A DNA stretch of 64,000 bases from an uncultured Anaeromyxobacter sp. (GCA_903874275.1 CAIQRS010000142.1:29497-93496); one strand, 5' to 3'; positions 1 through 8,718 are shown, counted from the first letter of the stretch. Notes: generated by a model from the sequence alone, not told the origin. Numbers and translations are program-made.

Positions 1-33
1 GGATCCGTCAAGTCTCCCTGTTCGCCCACGGGC

Positions 34-432
34 TCAGGGACCTGCTGGCAACGGCGACGGAGGAACCCAGCCCGGATCGAGCCGGAGGCAGGCGGCCCCG
101 TCACCGGCGATGCAGGCGGAGTTCTCCACCTTGACCTCCTCGCATCGGCTTCGCTGGACGTATCCCAGGGCGGCGAAGCCCCCGAAGCAAGCGGCCCCGA
201 TCATGGCTCCCCCGCCCTCCAGGTTCGTCGCCTTCGACCCCGCGAACGCCGCGATCCCGATTCCCACCCAGGCGAGGGCGATGGCCGTGTCGATCGCAGG
301 GGCTACGTAGCCGTCGTTGCACTCCACCGGCTTGTCGGGCCTCTCGATCGGCCCGGACGGCACCGTCCGCACGAAGAACGAGCAACTGCACTGCGACGAG
401 GCCAGGAACAGGGACAGGAGCCGTGTCCTCAC
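34..432 (-). CDS. Small putative lipoprotein, unknown function
   Basis: The 132-residue product starts with a basic and hydrophobic leader followed by Cys residues (ASSQC/SCS), which looks like a lipoprotein signal. A second hydrophobic Gly/Ala-rich stretch (AIALAWVGIGIAAFAG) and a further small Gly/Ala segment suggest one or two membrane passes. Four more Cys residues lie in the C-terminal half. I chose the GTG start because AGGGG sits 6 nt upstream; the ORF-track start is a TTG five codons earlier that includes this ribosome site. I do not recognise the family and give no function. Coding bias looks genuine, and the ORFs on the other strand here are shadows. Confidence 0.6.
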   Translation of the reverse strand: MRTRLLSLFLASSQCSCSFFVRTVPSGPIERPDKPVECNDGYVAPAIDTAIALAWVGIGIAAFAGSKATNLEGGGAMIGAACFGGFAALGYVQRSRCEEVKVENSACIAGDGAACLRLDPGWVPPSPLPAGP

Positions 433-447
433 GCGCCACCCCTGCAA

Positions 448-859
448 GGACCGTCAGTGGACGAGGCCATCGGGGCACGGTACCCGATCTCCCCGGGCCT
501 CAACCAATGCGGGGGATGCGGCCACGGGTCCCGGGGTAGGATCTCTCCCTTGGGCGAGAGGCGCGTCGTCATGTCCCTGATCGAGGAGCAGATTCAGATC
601 CACGTCACAGCACCGTAAACCCCACTGGGCTGGTGTCCACCAAGACGGATCAAGCCCACCCTCCGCGCCGTGCCTCCCGGGCCCGGGGGCCGTCCCGTCG
701 TTTCACGGGCGATTCTGCACGTAGGCGGCTGCTCCCCGCCTCAGGGCTGTACCCCCCGCCCGGGAATTGCCACCTCGATTACCACCTGGGATGAGCTAGC
801 CAAAGAAAACGGGATGCCACCTCGAGAAGGTAACAGCCCGTTATTCCTAATCATTTAGT
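448..859. other. Gene-poor stretch between lipoprotein gene and tRNA-Val
   Basis: I see no convincing gene in these 412 bases, which are less GC-rich than the surroundings. A 15-codon open frame at 571-618 (MSLIEEQIQIHVTAP) has an AGAGG nine bases upstream and stops abruptly. It could be the 5' stump of a lost gene, but it may be chance. The part next to the tRNA holds a terminator-like hairpin (802-842). The stretch lies on the 3' side of a tRNA gene, a common integration point, but I found no integrase and no repeat of the tRNA 3' end. Confidence 0.5.
802..842 (-). terminator. Probable intrinsic terminator of tRNA-Val
   Basis: Read on the minus strand, about 18 bases after the tRNA CCA end, AACGGG pairs with CCCGTT around an inner ACCT/AGGT stem. 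TTTTCTTT follows directly. Confidence 0.6.
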
Positions 860-934
860 TGGTGGGCGCTGAAGGTTTCGAACCTTCGACCCCTGCCGTG
901 TGAAGGCAGTGCTCTACCGCTGAGCTAAGCGCCC
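860..934 (-). tRNA. tRNA-Val (anticodon CAC)
   Basis: The minus strand folds into a full cloverleaf of 75 nt with the CCA end encoded. The acceptor stem is GGGCGCT/AGCGCCC, the anticodon stem CTGCC/GGCAG encloses loop TTCACAC (anticodon CAC, reads GUG), and the T arm is GAAGG-TTCGAAA-CCTTC. A strong promoter lies just upstream and a hairpin with a T-run downstream, so it appears to be a single-gene transcription unit. Confidence 0.97.
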
Positions 935-956
935 GATCCTCTCAAAATGGCCGCGG

Positions 957-985
957 AGTATGCCGGGGGCTCCCCACCCTGTCAA
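957..985 (-). promoter_or_regulatory. Promoter of tRNA-Val
   Basis: TTGACA (985-980), a 17-base spacer and CATACT (962-957) sit about 22 bases before the tRNA 5' end. The -35 box overlaps the stop codon of the upstream gene. Confidence 0.8.
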
Positions 986-1275
986 CGCTTCCGCTCCGCG
1001 TCCACCTGCTTCGCCAGGTCCCGCAGCTTTCGCTTGAGGCGGGCCATGCTCTTCGCCACCTCGTCGTAGTCCCCCTTGGTGGGAAGCCCGGCGGCGCGCA
1101 TCACCATCCCCTGGACCTCCTCGAGTTGCCGCTTGCCCTTCTGCGCCGCTCCCACGGCCGCGGCGAGGACCTCCTGCCCCCGGGGATCCTCCAGGACCAC
1201 CCGGGCCGCTCGCGCGGCCGCGGCCACGCCCTGCTCCATCAGGACCTCTGGAATGCCCTTCCGCTTCTCGCTCAT
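982..1275 (-). CDS. Small phasin-like coiled-coil protein, unknown function
   Basis: This 97-residue protein begins MSEKRKG. It has an Ala-rich amphipathic helix in the middle and a highly charged C-terminal helix (DEVAKSMARLKRKLRDLAKQ). The segment AAGLPTKGDYDEV followed by a heptad-like helix resembles the C-terminal helix of phasins and PhaE/PhaR-type polyhydroxyalkanoate granule proteins. That is a resemblance from memory only. Its ATG overlaps the stop of the SCP2-like gene (ATGA), so the two are almost certainly co-translated, and it is the last gene of the helicase/Hsp70/SCP2 unit. It may sit on a lipid or polymer surface, but this is inference. Confidence 0.75.
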   Translation of the reverse strand: MSEKRKGIPEVLMEQGVAAAARAARVVLEDPRGQEVLAAAVGAAQKGKRQLEEVQGMVMRAAGLPTKGDYDEVAKSMARLKRKLRDLAKQVDAERKR

Positions 1276-1721
1276 CGGCTCACCTCGTCGGGAAATTCGG
1301 TGGGCACCTTCCGCAGCGCCTCGTCCACGATGTACCGGTAGCCGGCCCGGCGCACCAGCCCCTCCAGGTCCCCCTTCACCTTCACCCGGCCGGAGAGCGC
1401 CGCCTGGACCGGGTCGGCACGCCCGGTCAGGAGGTCCTTCCAGAGCGGGAGCGGCGCCCGGACCACGTAGGCCGGCTCCAGTTCCAGGACGTCGTCCTCG
1501 TCGGGAAGGACCCGCCACTCCACGATGCGCCCACCCGCCTGCCGCCCCCAGGCGGCGGCCCCGTGGGGGAAGTGGCGTCCATCCCGCTCCACGACGGCGG
1601 CCAGGTCCGCACCCAGCCCGGCCAGGGCCCGGCCCAGGTCGGCGTGGGCGTTCACCTCCCGCACGACCGCGTCGAGCCAGGCCTGGGACGCGAAGCGCAA
1701 CGTCAGCTCCGGGTGAGCCAC
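1272..1721 (-). CDS. SCP2-like sterol/lipid-carrier domain protein
   Basis: The 149-residue product has the look of an SCP-2 sterol-transfer domain protein. It shows the alternating strand and helix pattern ending with a short segment typical of the fold (DPVQAALSGRVKVKGDLEGL, residues about 103-122), the part that closes the lipid pocket. No signal peptide is seen, so it is probably cytoplasmic. The start is a GTG lying within the last codons of the upstream Hsp70 gene (19-base overlap), which suggests translational coupling; no ATG is available. It also overlaps the phasin-like gene by ATGA. The pairing of a chaperone with a lipid carrier is unusual. The ligand is unknown. Confidence 0.8.
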   Translation of the reverse strand: MAHPELTLRFASQAWLDAVVREVNAHADLGRALAGLGADLAAVVERDGRHFPHGAAAWGRQAGGRIVEWRVLPDEDDVLELEPAYVVRAPLPLWKDLLTGRADPVQAALSGRVKVKGDLEGLVRRAGYRYIVDEALRKVPTEFPDEVSR

Positions 1722-3313
1722 CCGAAGAGCCCGCGCCGCTGCTCGCGCGGCGCCGCCCCGGCTGCGCCCGGCGGCGGCGTCTTCTGGGCGATGGCCCTGC
1801 GGATGGCCTCGGGGGTGTCCCGGGTGGCGAAGGGGACCTCGACCATCCCCCGCTCCGGGTCGTCGAAGGTGACCCGCAGCAGGCACTCCTCGTCGAGCTT
1901 GAAGTCGATGCGCCGGCCGGTGGCCGCGGCGGGGAGGCGCAGCGAGCCCAGGAACTCGTCGTCCACGATCTGGTCGCTGTCGCCCTGGTAGATGTCGATC
2001 TCGATGGGCCGGCCCGGCTCGCGGGGGGGCGGAAGCCGGAAGCTGCGCGTCGCCGGAATGGGCTGGTTCTTCTCGAGAACCTTGCGCATCCGGTCGTTGG
2101 CGGCGGCGATGCCGATGGGCATGGAGAGCACGTCCACCAGGGTCACCGAATCGATGCTGTCGAGCGAGTCGCCGAGGAGCGCTGCGCCCAGCGCGACGCA
2201 CTCGTCGGGGTGGACCCCCTTGCGCGGCGGCTTGCCGAAGTGCTCGCGGATGCGCTGCTGCACGAGCGGCATCCGGCTCTGCCCGCCCACCAGGATGATC
2301 TCGTCGATCGAGCTCCGGGAGATCCCCTTCTGCGCCAGCACCTCGTCGCAGAGCTGGAAGCTCCGGTCCACGAGGTCGTACGACAGCCCCTCGAGCTGCT
2401 GCCGGGAGATGGGCATGCGCACGTCGAGCGGCTTCCCGCGACGCTCCTCGATGAAGGGCAGGTCGATCACGGTATTGGGGATGAGGGAGAGGTCGATCTT
2501 GGCCGCCTCGGCCGCCTTCTTCACCCGTTGCAGCGCGATGGGGGACTGGGCCAGATCGACCTTGTGCTCCTTCCAGAACTGGTCGAGCACCCAGTCGATG
2601 ATCCGGTTGTCGAAGTCCACGCCGCCCAGGAAGGTGTCGCCGCCGGTGGCCAGCACCTCGAAGACGTTCTGCTGGAGCTGGAGCACCGAGATGTCGCAGG
2701 TCCCCCCGCCCAGGTCGTAGACCAGCACCCGCTGGTCGAGCCCGCGGTTGAACCCGTAGGCGAGAGCGGCAGCGGTGGGCTCGTTGACGATGCGCTTCAC
2801 CTCGAAGCCGGCCAGGCGCCCGGCCTCCTTCACGGCATGGCGCTGGTTGTCGTTGTAGTAGGCCGGCACCGAGATGATGGCCTGGGGCATGGGCCTTCCC
2901 AGGAAGGCCTCGGCGATCTTCTTCACGTGGGCGAGGACCATCCCCGAGATCTCGGGCAGCCCGTAGATCCGGTCGCCCAGCGAGACCGCCGCCTCCCCCT
3001 GCGGCCCCTCGACGATGTCGTACGAGTAGTACGACCTCAGGTCCTGGACCACGCGCGAGTTGAACTTCCGGCCGATGAGCCGCTTGGCCCCGTAGATGGT
3101 GTTGCGGGGGTTGGTGAGGAGCTGATCCTTGGCGGCTCCGCCCACCAGGAAGTCTCCGCGGCTCCCGAGCGCCACGACGCTGGGCAGGACGAGGCTGCCC
3201 TTGTCGGTCGGCACGACCCGCGGGATGCGGTTCCGCACGTGGGCCACGCAGGTGTTGGTGGTCCCGAGGTCTATGCCGAGGATTGGCTTGTCCCGGCTCA
3301 GGGAGGGAGGCAT
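1703..3313 (-). CDS. Hsp70/DnaK-like chaperone, short form
   Basis: This 536-residue Hsp70 has the full ATPase domain: phosphate 1 GIDLGTTNTCVAHV near the N terminus, the NEPTAAALAYG connect segment, phosphate 2 VYDLGGGTCDISVL and the adenosine motif ILVGGQSRMPLVQQ. A beta-type substrate domain follows (PPREPGRPIEIDIYQGDSDQ), and the protein stops at WLTRS without the alpha-helical lid. DnaK is usually 610-640 residues, so this is a lidless or HscC-like paralogue rather than housekeeping DnaK. No dnaJ or grpE is nearby. I chose the internal ATG; a GTG six codons upstream is equally possible. It lies 38 bases after the helicase gene and overlaps the SCP2 gene, implying a specialised client. 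Confidence 0.93.
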   Translation of the reverse strand: MPPSLSRDKPILGIDLGTTNTCVAHVRNRIPRVVPTDKGSLVLPSVVALGSRGDFLVGGAAKDQLLTNPRNTIYGAKRLIGRKFNSRVVQDLRSYYSYDIVEGPQGEAAVSLGDRIYGLPEISGMVLAHVKKIAEAFLGRPMPQAIISVPAYYNDNQRHAVKEAGRLAGFEVKRIVNEPTAAALAYGFNRGLDQRVLVYDLGGGTCDISVLQLQQNVFEVLATGGDTFLGGVDFDNRIIDWVLDQFWKEHKVDLAQSPIALQRVKKAAEAAKIDLSLIPNTVIDLPFIEERRGKPLDVRMPISRQQLEGLSYDLVDRSFQLCDEVLAQKGISRSSIDEIILVGGQSRMPLVQQRIREHFGKPPRKGVHPDECVALGAALLGDSLDSIDSVTLVDVLSMPIGIAAANDRMRKVLEKNQPIPATRSFRLPPPREPGRPIEIDIYQGDSDQIVDDEFLGSLRLPAAATGRRIDFKLDEECLLRVTFDDPERGMVEVPFATRDTPEAIRRAIAQKTPPPGAAGAAPREQRRGLFGWLTRS

Positions 3314-3351
3314 CTCCCGGAAAGGTAGCACGGTCCCGGGTCGGGGGACTC

Positions 3352-5475
3352 CTAGAACGGAACGTCATCCCCGTCGGCGTCCCCGTCCGGCGCCGCCCCG
3401 AAGAGGCGCGGCATCGCCATGGCGGGGAGCGCGGGACCGCCCTCCCGGGCCGGAGCGAGCGCCGGCAGCCCGCGCCCGTCGTCGAGCTGCCAGCGCTCGT
3501 AGACCGCCGGGTCTCCGGGGAGCTCCTCGACGAACCGGGAGGCCTTGAGGACCACCCGCTCCCTGTCGCGCGGGGCGGTCACGAGCGGGTGGCACAGCGT
3601 GAGCTCGTCCCTGGCCCGGGTGCAGGCCACGTAGAAGAGGCGCCGTTCCTCCTCCTCGCCCTCCGGGTCGCGGAGCGCCTGCGCGCTCGGGAAGCGGCCG
3701 TCGGCGAGCCAGACCACGAAGACCGCGCGCCACTCGAGCCCCTTGGCCTGGTGGACGCTGGAGAGCACCATCTTCTCGTCGGGCTCCTCCCCCTCGGCCA
3801 CCGTCTCGGCGGTGAGCTCGGTGAGGAGGGCGATCTCGGCGAGGAAGGTCTCGCCGTCCTCGTAGCCACGGGCGTAGTCGGCGAGCTGCCGGATGTCCTC
3901 GATGCGCGAGTCGGCGTTTGGGTAGGCGGTGCGCAGGTGCTCCTCGTAGCCCCCCTCCAGGACCCGGTCGATCGACTCGCCCGGCAGGTCCCGGGTGGGG
4001 GCGCGCGTGAGCGCCCGCAGGAGCTCCGCCGCCCGCCGGTAGCCCTCCCTGGCCTTCGGCGGGACGTGGCTCGCCACGTCGGGCGAGGAGAGCTCGTCCA
4101 CCGAGCCGGCCCCGCCCCGCCGCCGGGCGGCGAGTGCGTTCCACACGGCGTCGGCGGTCATGCTGCCGATGCCCGGGAAGAGCTTCAGCACCCGCTTCAG
4201 CGCCAGCTCGTCCCCCGGGTTGTGGGCGAAGCGCAGGTGGGCCAGGACGTCCTTGATGTGGGCCGCCTCGAAGAAGCGGACGCCGCTCCGCACCACGAAG
4301 GGGATGCCGCGACGGGCCAGCTCGAACTGCACCTCCATGGAGTGGTGGTGCGCCCGGTAGAGGACGGCGATCTCCTTGAGGGGAAACCCCTCGTCGCGCA
4401 ACTCGAGCACCCGCTGGGCCACGAAGGCGGCCTGCTGCTCCACGTCGCGGCAGGGCACGAGCCCAGGCATCGACCCCGACGGCCGGACGCTCCGCAGCTC
4501 CTTCTTGAACTGCTTGAAGTTGTTCTCGATGGAGGCGTTGGCCAGGTGGAGGATCTCCGGCGTGGACCGGTAGTTCACCGTGAGGTGAAAGCGGCGCGCG
4601 TCCGGGTAGCGCTTCTCGAACTCGAGGATGTTGGCGAAGTGGGCGCCCCGGAACGAGTAGATGCTCTGGGCGTCGTCGCCGACCACGCAGAGGTTGCGGT
4701 GGTGGGAGGCGACGAGGTCCACCACGTCGCCCTGCAGCCGGTTGGTGTCCTGGTACTCGTCCACGAGCACGTGCCGGAAGCGCTCGGCGAGGAGCCGCCG
4801 GACCCCCTCGTGCTCCACCAGCAGGACCTTCCAGTTGAGCAGGAGGTCGTCGAAGTCCATGGCGTTCATGCCGTGCTTGCGCTCGGCGTACCGGCGCGCC
4901 ACGCGCAGGACGTCCTCGACCAGCGGGGCGAACTGCGGGCGCCGGTCGAGGAGGACGTCGGCGAGCGGCGTCTGGGTGTTCACCGCCATGGAGACGAGGT
5001 CGATGAGGACGTCGGCCTTGGGGAAGCGGCGCGCACCCACCGCGAGGCCGCAGTCGGCGATGGAGGCGGCCATCACGTCGCGGCCGTCCTCCCGGTCGAG
5101 GATGGAGTAGCCCTTCTCGTAGCCCAGCAGTCCGGCGTGCTCGCGCAGGACCCGGTGGGCGACGTGGTGAAAGGTGCCGCCCCAGATGCGCCGGGTGTCG
5201 ATCTGCGCCACCTCCTCCACGCGGCGGAGCATCTCGTGCGCGGCCTTGTTGGTGAAGGTGAGGAGCAGCAGCGACTCGGGCTCGAGGTGGCCGTGGAGGA
5301 GCCGGGCCACGCGCCAGGTGAGCGTGCGGGTCTTGCCCGAGCCGGCGCCGGCGATGACCAGCAACGGACCGTCGGGGGCCTCGATGACCGCCCTCTGCTC
5401 GTCGTTCAGCTGGTCGCCGGAGTCGAACGGGCGGGGCGCGCCGGCGGAGGGTCGCAGCTGATAGCGGCGCGTCAT
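3352..5475 (-). CDS. UvrD/PcrA/Rep-type superfamily 1 DNA helicase
   Basis: A 707-residue ATP-dependent 3'-5' DNA helicase. All superfamily 1 motifs are visible: LNDEQRAVIEA (Q motif), GAGSGKTRTL (Walker A, about residue 44), LTFTNKAAHEM (Ia), LVDEYQDTNRLQ (II), VVGDDAQSIYSFRGA (III), VNYRSTPEIL (IV), SVHQAKGLEWRAV (V) and RRLFYVACTRARDEL (VI). Length fits UvrD, PcrA or Rep. The C terminus has a short low-complexity tail rather than a clear Tudor-like RNA polymerase-binding domain, so I cannot say which subfamily it belongs to. It heads the unit containing Hsp70, SCP2 and the phasin-like gene, and no strong ribosome site precedes the ATG. Confidence 0.95.
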   Translation of the reverse strand: MTRRYQLRPSAGAPRPFDSGDQLNDEQRAVIEAPDGPLLVIAGAGSGKTRTLTWRVARLLHGHLEPESLLLLTFTNKAAHEMLRRVEEVAQIDTRRIWGGTFHHVAHRVLREHAGLLGYEKGYSILDREDGRDVMAASIADCGLAVGARRFPKADVLIDLVSMAVNTQTPLADVLLDRRPQFAPLVEDVLRVARRYAERKHGMNAMDFDDLLLNWKVLLVEHEGVRRLLAERFRHVLVDEYQDTNRLQGDVVDLVASHHRNLCVVGDDAQSIYSFRGAHFANILEFEKRYPDARRFHLTVNYRSTPEILHLANASIENNFKQFKKELRSVRPSGSMPGLVPCRDVEQQAAFVAQRVLELRDEGFPLKEIAVLYRAHHHSMEVQFELARRGIPFVVRSGVRFFEAAHIKDVLAHLRFAHNPGDELALKRVLKLFPGIGSMTADAVWNALAARRRGGAGSVDELSSPDVASHVPPKAREGYRRAAELLRALTRAPTRDLPGESIDRVLEGGYEEHLRTAYPNADSRIEDIRQLADYARGYEDGETFLAEIALLTELTAETVAEGEEPDEKMVLSSVHQAKGLEWRAVFVVWLADGRFPSAQALRDPEGEEEERRLFYVACTRARDELTLCHPLVTAPRDRERVVLKASRFVEELPGDPAVYERWQLDDGRGLPALAPAREGGPALPAMAMPRLFGAAPDGDADGDDVPF

Positions 5476-5562
5476 CGAACCGCGAAACGTAGCACCGCGG
5501 TCCGACAGATCCGATATCGCGATCCGGCCCGCGAACTGGACGGGCGAGCCCGCGCGGATAGC

Positions 5563-6240
5563 ATGACCGGCATGGCGGCATCACGCGCGTTCCTCCTCCT
5601 GGCCCTGGCGATCGGCAACGTCGCCTGCGCTTCGGCCAAGGCGAGCGCCACCCGCCGACCCCTGCCCCCGCCCGCCGGTGATGGCCGGGCCGGTGCCCGC
5701 GGAACAGGCGGCACTGGCCCGGCTCTCGCTTCCGGGCACACGGCCCCCGCACCCGAGCTGAAGCTGGACGTCCGGCGCGCCGTGGACACCGCCCAGTCGC
5801 TCGTCGGCAGCCGCGACGTGGTGGTGGACGGCCGCAACTACGGCGCCGGCTGCACCGCGCTGGTCCGCGCCGCCTTCGACCACGCCGGCAGGCCCCTCCC
5901 CACCGACGCCCGGACCGCGGGCGCGCTCCTCCTCGTGGCCAGGGAACGGGGCGCCATGCGCACCGGGATCCGCTGCTCCCCTGGCGACGTGGTCTTCCTG
6001 GCCGACCGGCCGGGGGGGACGGCGGCCCACGTCGGGCTGGTGACCGTGGTGGAACCGGACGGGACGGCGGTCGTCGTCCACCGGCTGGCGCGCGGCGTCG
6101 CCCGGATGCGGGTGAACCTGGGCTATCCGGGAAAGGTCACCGACCCGTCCACGGGGAAGCGGCTCAACGACACGCTTCAGGTCGGGAAGAGCTCCACGCC
6201 GGCGGGCAGCCTGGTCGTCGGCGTCGCGACCCTGCTCTGA
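5563..6240 (+). CDS. Secreted CHAP/NlpC-P60-like protein
   Basis: The 225-residue product has a signal peptide ending near a lipobox-like LAIGNVAC, a Pro/Gly/Ala-rich linker, then a compact domain from about residue 70. The domain pattern GRNYGAGCTALVRAAFDHAG, followed later by GDVVFLADRPGGTAAHVGLVTVV, matches cysteine peptidases and amidases of the CHAP/NlpC-P60 kind, with a Cys at a helix start and a His in the HVGLV strand. This suggests a periplasmic or outer-membrane enzyme acting on peptidoglycan peptides. Its last 64 bases overlap the 3' end of the convergent zinc-ribbon gene. The ORF-track start far upstream is a read-through of antisense sequence. Confidence 0.82.
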   Translation: MTGMAASRAFLLLALAIGNVACASAKASATRRPLPPPAGDGRAGARGTGGTGPALASGHTAPAPELKLDVRRAVDTAQSLVGSRDVVVDGRNYGAGCTALVRAAFDHAGRPLPTDARTAGALLLVARERGAMRTGIRCSPGDVVFLADRPGGTAAHVGLVTVVEPDGTAVVVHRLARGVARMRVNLGYPGKVTDPSTGKRLNDTLQVGKSSTPAGSLVVGVATLL

Positions 6241-6665
6241 AGGGCGTACCAGCCCGCGGCGAGCGCCAGGGCTGCGAGGACCGCCGCGAGCAGCATCCAC
6301 GGCCAGCGCATTCCCTTCTCCCCACCGGCCGTCGGGCCGGGCTTCTGGCGCAGCCCGGAGGTCGCGGGCTGTACCGGGTCGCGCCTCCTGGGCGGAGCGG
6401 GCTCGGGTGGCTTCACGCCGGCGATGTTCGCCGTCTGCTCCTCTCCACCGGGCGCGGAGAAGCCGAAGAGGGCCGTCTTCTCGTCACCGGCCGGCCGAAC
6501 CTCGACGGACCGCTCTTCCGCCTGCGAGACGGCGATTCCGGGCGCCGGGGGCGCCGCACGGAAGACGTGCTCGCACCGGGTGCACTTCACGAGCGCCCCG
6601 TGGGGCGGGAGCCGCTTCTCGTCCAGCTCGTAGATGGTCGCGCAGCGTTCGCAGCGGATCCGCAC
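6177..6665 (-). CDS. Zinc-ribbon (MJ0042-type) membrane protein
   Basis: The 162-residue protein starts with an MJ0042-type zinc ribbon ([17 protein letters not shown], then [10 protein letters not shown]; two CxxC pairs about 23 residues apart). A disordered Pro-rich linker follows, then one membrane helix ([22 protein letters not shown]) near the C terminus. I chose the second GTG because GAGGAG lies 7 bases upstream; the ORF-track start is seven codons earlier. Such proteins are common in myxobacteria and are often called zinc-ribbon domain proteins without a known role. The 3' end overlaps the convergent CHAP-like gene by 64 bases. Confidence 0.82.
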   Translation of the reverse strand: MRIRCERCATIYELDEKRLPPHGALVKCTRCEHVFRAAPPAPGIAVSQAEERSVEVRPAGDEKTALFGFSAPGGEEQTANIAGVKPPEPAPPRRRDPVQPATSGLRQKPGPTAGGEKGMRWPWMLLAAVLAALALAAGWYALQSRVATPTTRLPAGVELFPT

Positions 6666-6711
6666 GGGTTCACTCCTCGGTCCCACAGTACCCCGACCCT
6701 TCGACCCACGG

Positions 6712-7107
6712 CTACGGCGTCGTGACCGTGAGGAAGGGGCGCGCCTGCCTCATGCGGGCGGGGCCGATGCCCCTCACGCGGAGGAGCCCGTCCGGACGGC
6801 CGAAGGGACCCCGCTCCTCCCGGTCCCGGACCACCTCGGAGGCGAGCCCAGGCCCGATGCCCGGCACGGCGGCGAGGTCGGCTGCGGTCGCCCGGTCGAG
6901 GTCCACGGCACGGCCCAGGAGGACGAGCTCGAGGCCGGAGAGCGGACGGTCCGCTCCAGGATCGCCCCGGCAGCCGATCCAGTGGGCCGGGGGAGTTCCG
7001 CGCCCGGCCGGCTCGCAAGCCGGCGGATCGGCGCGCGGAAGACGCCTCAGGGCGGACGGTCCGAGGGATGCGAGCAGGAGCGCGGCGAGAGCCATGCGTC
7101 GGGGCAC
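6712..7107 (-). CDS. ComEA-like helix-hairpin-helix protein
   Basis: A 131-residue protein with a hydrophobic N terminus ([12 protein letters not shown]), which is a probable signal peptide or anchor. The C-terminal half holds two helix-hairpin-helix motifs: [24 protein letters not shown] and [18 protein letters not shown]. This is the arrangement of ComEA, which binds incoming DNA in the periplasm during natural transformation. No other competence gene is in the window, so a role in uptake is inference; stand-alone HhH proteins with other roles also exist. It is divergent from hutH. Confidence 0.8.
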   Translation of the reverse strand: MPRRMALAALLLASLGPSALRRLPRADPPACEPAGRGTPPAHWIGCRGDPGADRPLSGLELVLLGRAVDLDRATAADLAAVPGIGPGLASEVVRDREERGPFGRPDGLLRVRGIGPARMRQARPFLTVTTP

Positions 7108-7194
7108 GGGGGCCCGGAGAGCAAGGCGCGCGCCATCCCGGCCGAGGTGGGAATCGGTAGGGAAACGTGCGATTCATTTTCGCCGGAGGTGGTC

Positions 7195-8700
7195 ATGGCG
7201 AGGGTCGTCCTGGACGGGGAGAGCCTGGCGCTCGAGCAGATCGAGCAGGTTGCGCGGGGCGGCGCCCGGGTCGAGCTCGCTCCGATGGCGCGGGACCGGG
7301 TCCGCGCCGCGCGCGCGCTCGTCGAGGCCCGCCTCGACGACGGGGAGGCCCATTACGGGATCAACACCGGCTTCGGGACGCTGGCGGAGGTCCGGATCGC
7401 CCGTGGAGATCTGGAGAGGCTCCAGCGCAACCTGGTCCTCTCCCACGCGGCGGGCGTCGGCGCCCCCCTCTCCCCCGGGGAGGCCCGGGCCCTCGTGCTC
7501 CTCCGGGCCAACGTCCTCGCCAAGGGGCGCAGCGGCATCCGGGAGGAGACCCTCGACCTCGTCCTCGCCCTCCTGGAGCGGGACTGCATCCCGGTCGTCC
7601 CGGAGCGCGGCTCGGTGGGCGCCTCGGGCGACCTCGCCCCGCTGGCCCACCTGGCGCTCGTCGTCATCGGCGAGGGGGAGGCCTGGGTGGGTGGCCACCG
7701 CCTGCCTGGACGGGAGGCGCTCGCCCGGGTGGGGCTGCGCCCGGTGGTGCTGCAGGCCAAGGAGGGGCTCGCCCTCGTGAACGGGACCCAGGCCATGGTG
7801 GCGGTGGGATCGCTCGCCCAGGTCCGCGCCGACCGGCTCGCCGCGATGGCCGACGTGGCCGGCTCGATGACGCTCGAGGGGCTGCTCGGTTCCCACCGCC
7901 CGTTCCTGGCCTCGATCCAGGAGGCCCGCGGGCAGCACGGACAGGCGGCCGCAGCAGCCCACCTGCGGGAACTGCTCGCCGACTCCCCCCTGAACGCCTC
8001 CCACCAGGGGCCCGACTGCCACCGGGTCCAGGACCCCTACTCGCTCCGGTGCATGCCCCAGGTGCACGGGGCGGCCCGCGACGGACTGACCTTCTCCCGC
8101 GGCGTGCTCGGGCGCGAGGCGAACGCGGCCACCGACAACCCGCTGGTCTTCGCCGAGGTGGGGGAGATCGTCTCGGGCGGCAACTTCCACGGGCAGCCGG
8201 TGTCGCTGGCGCTCGACGTGATGGCCATCGCCGCCTCCCACCTGGCCACCATCTCGGAGCGGCGGGTGGAACAGCTGGTGAACCCCATGCTCTCCGGGCT
8301 GCCGCCCTTCCTGGCCCGCAACCCCGGGCTCGACTCCGGGTACATGATCGCCCAGGTCACCAGCGCCGCGCTGGTCTCGGAGAACAAGGTGCTGGCCCAC
8401 CCGGCCAGCGTGGACTCCATCCCCTCGTCGGCCGGACGGGAGGACCACGTCTCGATGGGAATGACCGCCGCGCTCAAGGCCCGCTCGGTGGTGGAGAACG
8501 TCCGCACCTGCCTGGCCATCGAGATGCTGGTGGCCGCGCAGGCCCTCGACCTGCGCCGCCCGCTGCGCCCGGCGGCGCGCGTCGCCGAGGCCCACCGGCG
8601 CATCCGCGAGGTCGTCCCCCACCTCGACGAGGACCGGGAACTCCACCGGGACATCACGGCGGTGTGCCGCCTCGTGGACGAGGGCGCGCTGGACCTCTGA
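7195..8700 (+). CDS. hutH: Histidine ammonia-lyase
   Basis: Histidine ammonia-lyase removes ammonia from L-histidine to give trans-urocanate, the first step of histidine breakdown. The 501-residue length is typical. The Ala-Ser-Gly triad that forms the MIO electrophile is in [14 protein letters not shown] (about residue 140). Other family blocks include [23 protein letters not shown] and SGGNFHGQP. The ATG follows GGAGGT by 4 bases. No other hut genes are next to it. An aromatic-amino-acid lyase of the same fold cannot be fully excluded, but residues and length favour HutH. Confidence 0.96.
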   Translation: MARVVLDGESLALEQIEQVARGGARVELAPMARDRVRAARALVEARLDDGEAHYGINTGFGTLAEVRIARGDLERLQRNLVLSHAAGVGAPLSPGEARALVLLRANVLAKGRSGIREETLDLVLALLERDCIPVVPERGSVGASGDLAPLAHLALVVIGEGEAWVGGHRLPGREALARVGLRPVVLQAKEGLALVNGTQAMVAVGSLAQVRADRLAAMADVAGSMTLEGLLGSHRPFLASIQEARGQHGQAAAAAHLRELLADSPLNASHQGPDCHRVQDPYSLRCMPQVHGAARDGLTFSRGVLGREANAATDNPLVFAEVGEIVSGGNFHGQPVSLALDVMAIAASHLATISERRVEQLVNPMLSGLPPFLARNPGLDSGYMIAQVTSAALVSENKVLAHPASVDSIPSSAGREDHVSMGMTAALKARSVVENVRTCLAIEMLVAAQALDLRRPLRPAARVAEAHRRIREVVPHLDEDRELHRDITAVCRLVDEGALDL

Positions 8701-8718
8701 GGCCCGGCCCTGGAGGCC

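Noticed and set aside
1076-3328. 750-residue plus-strand ORF
   Set aside because: Antisense shadow of the Hsp70 and SCP2 genes. It is Pro/Arg/His-rich and has no motif, as expected for a GC-rich complementary frame.
3283-5562. Plus-strand extension of the CHAP-like gene
   Set aside because: Antisense to the UvrD-type helicase; the real protein begins at the signal peptide at 5563.
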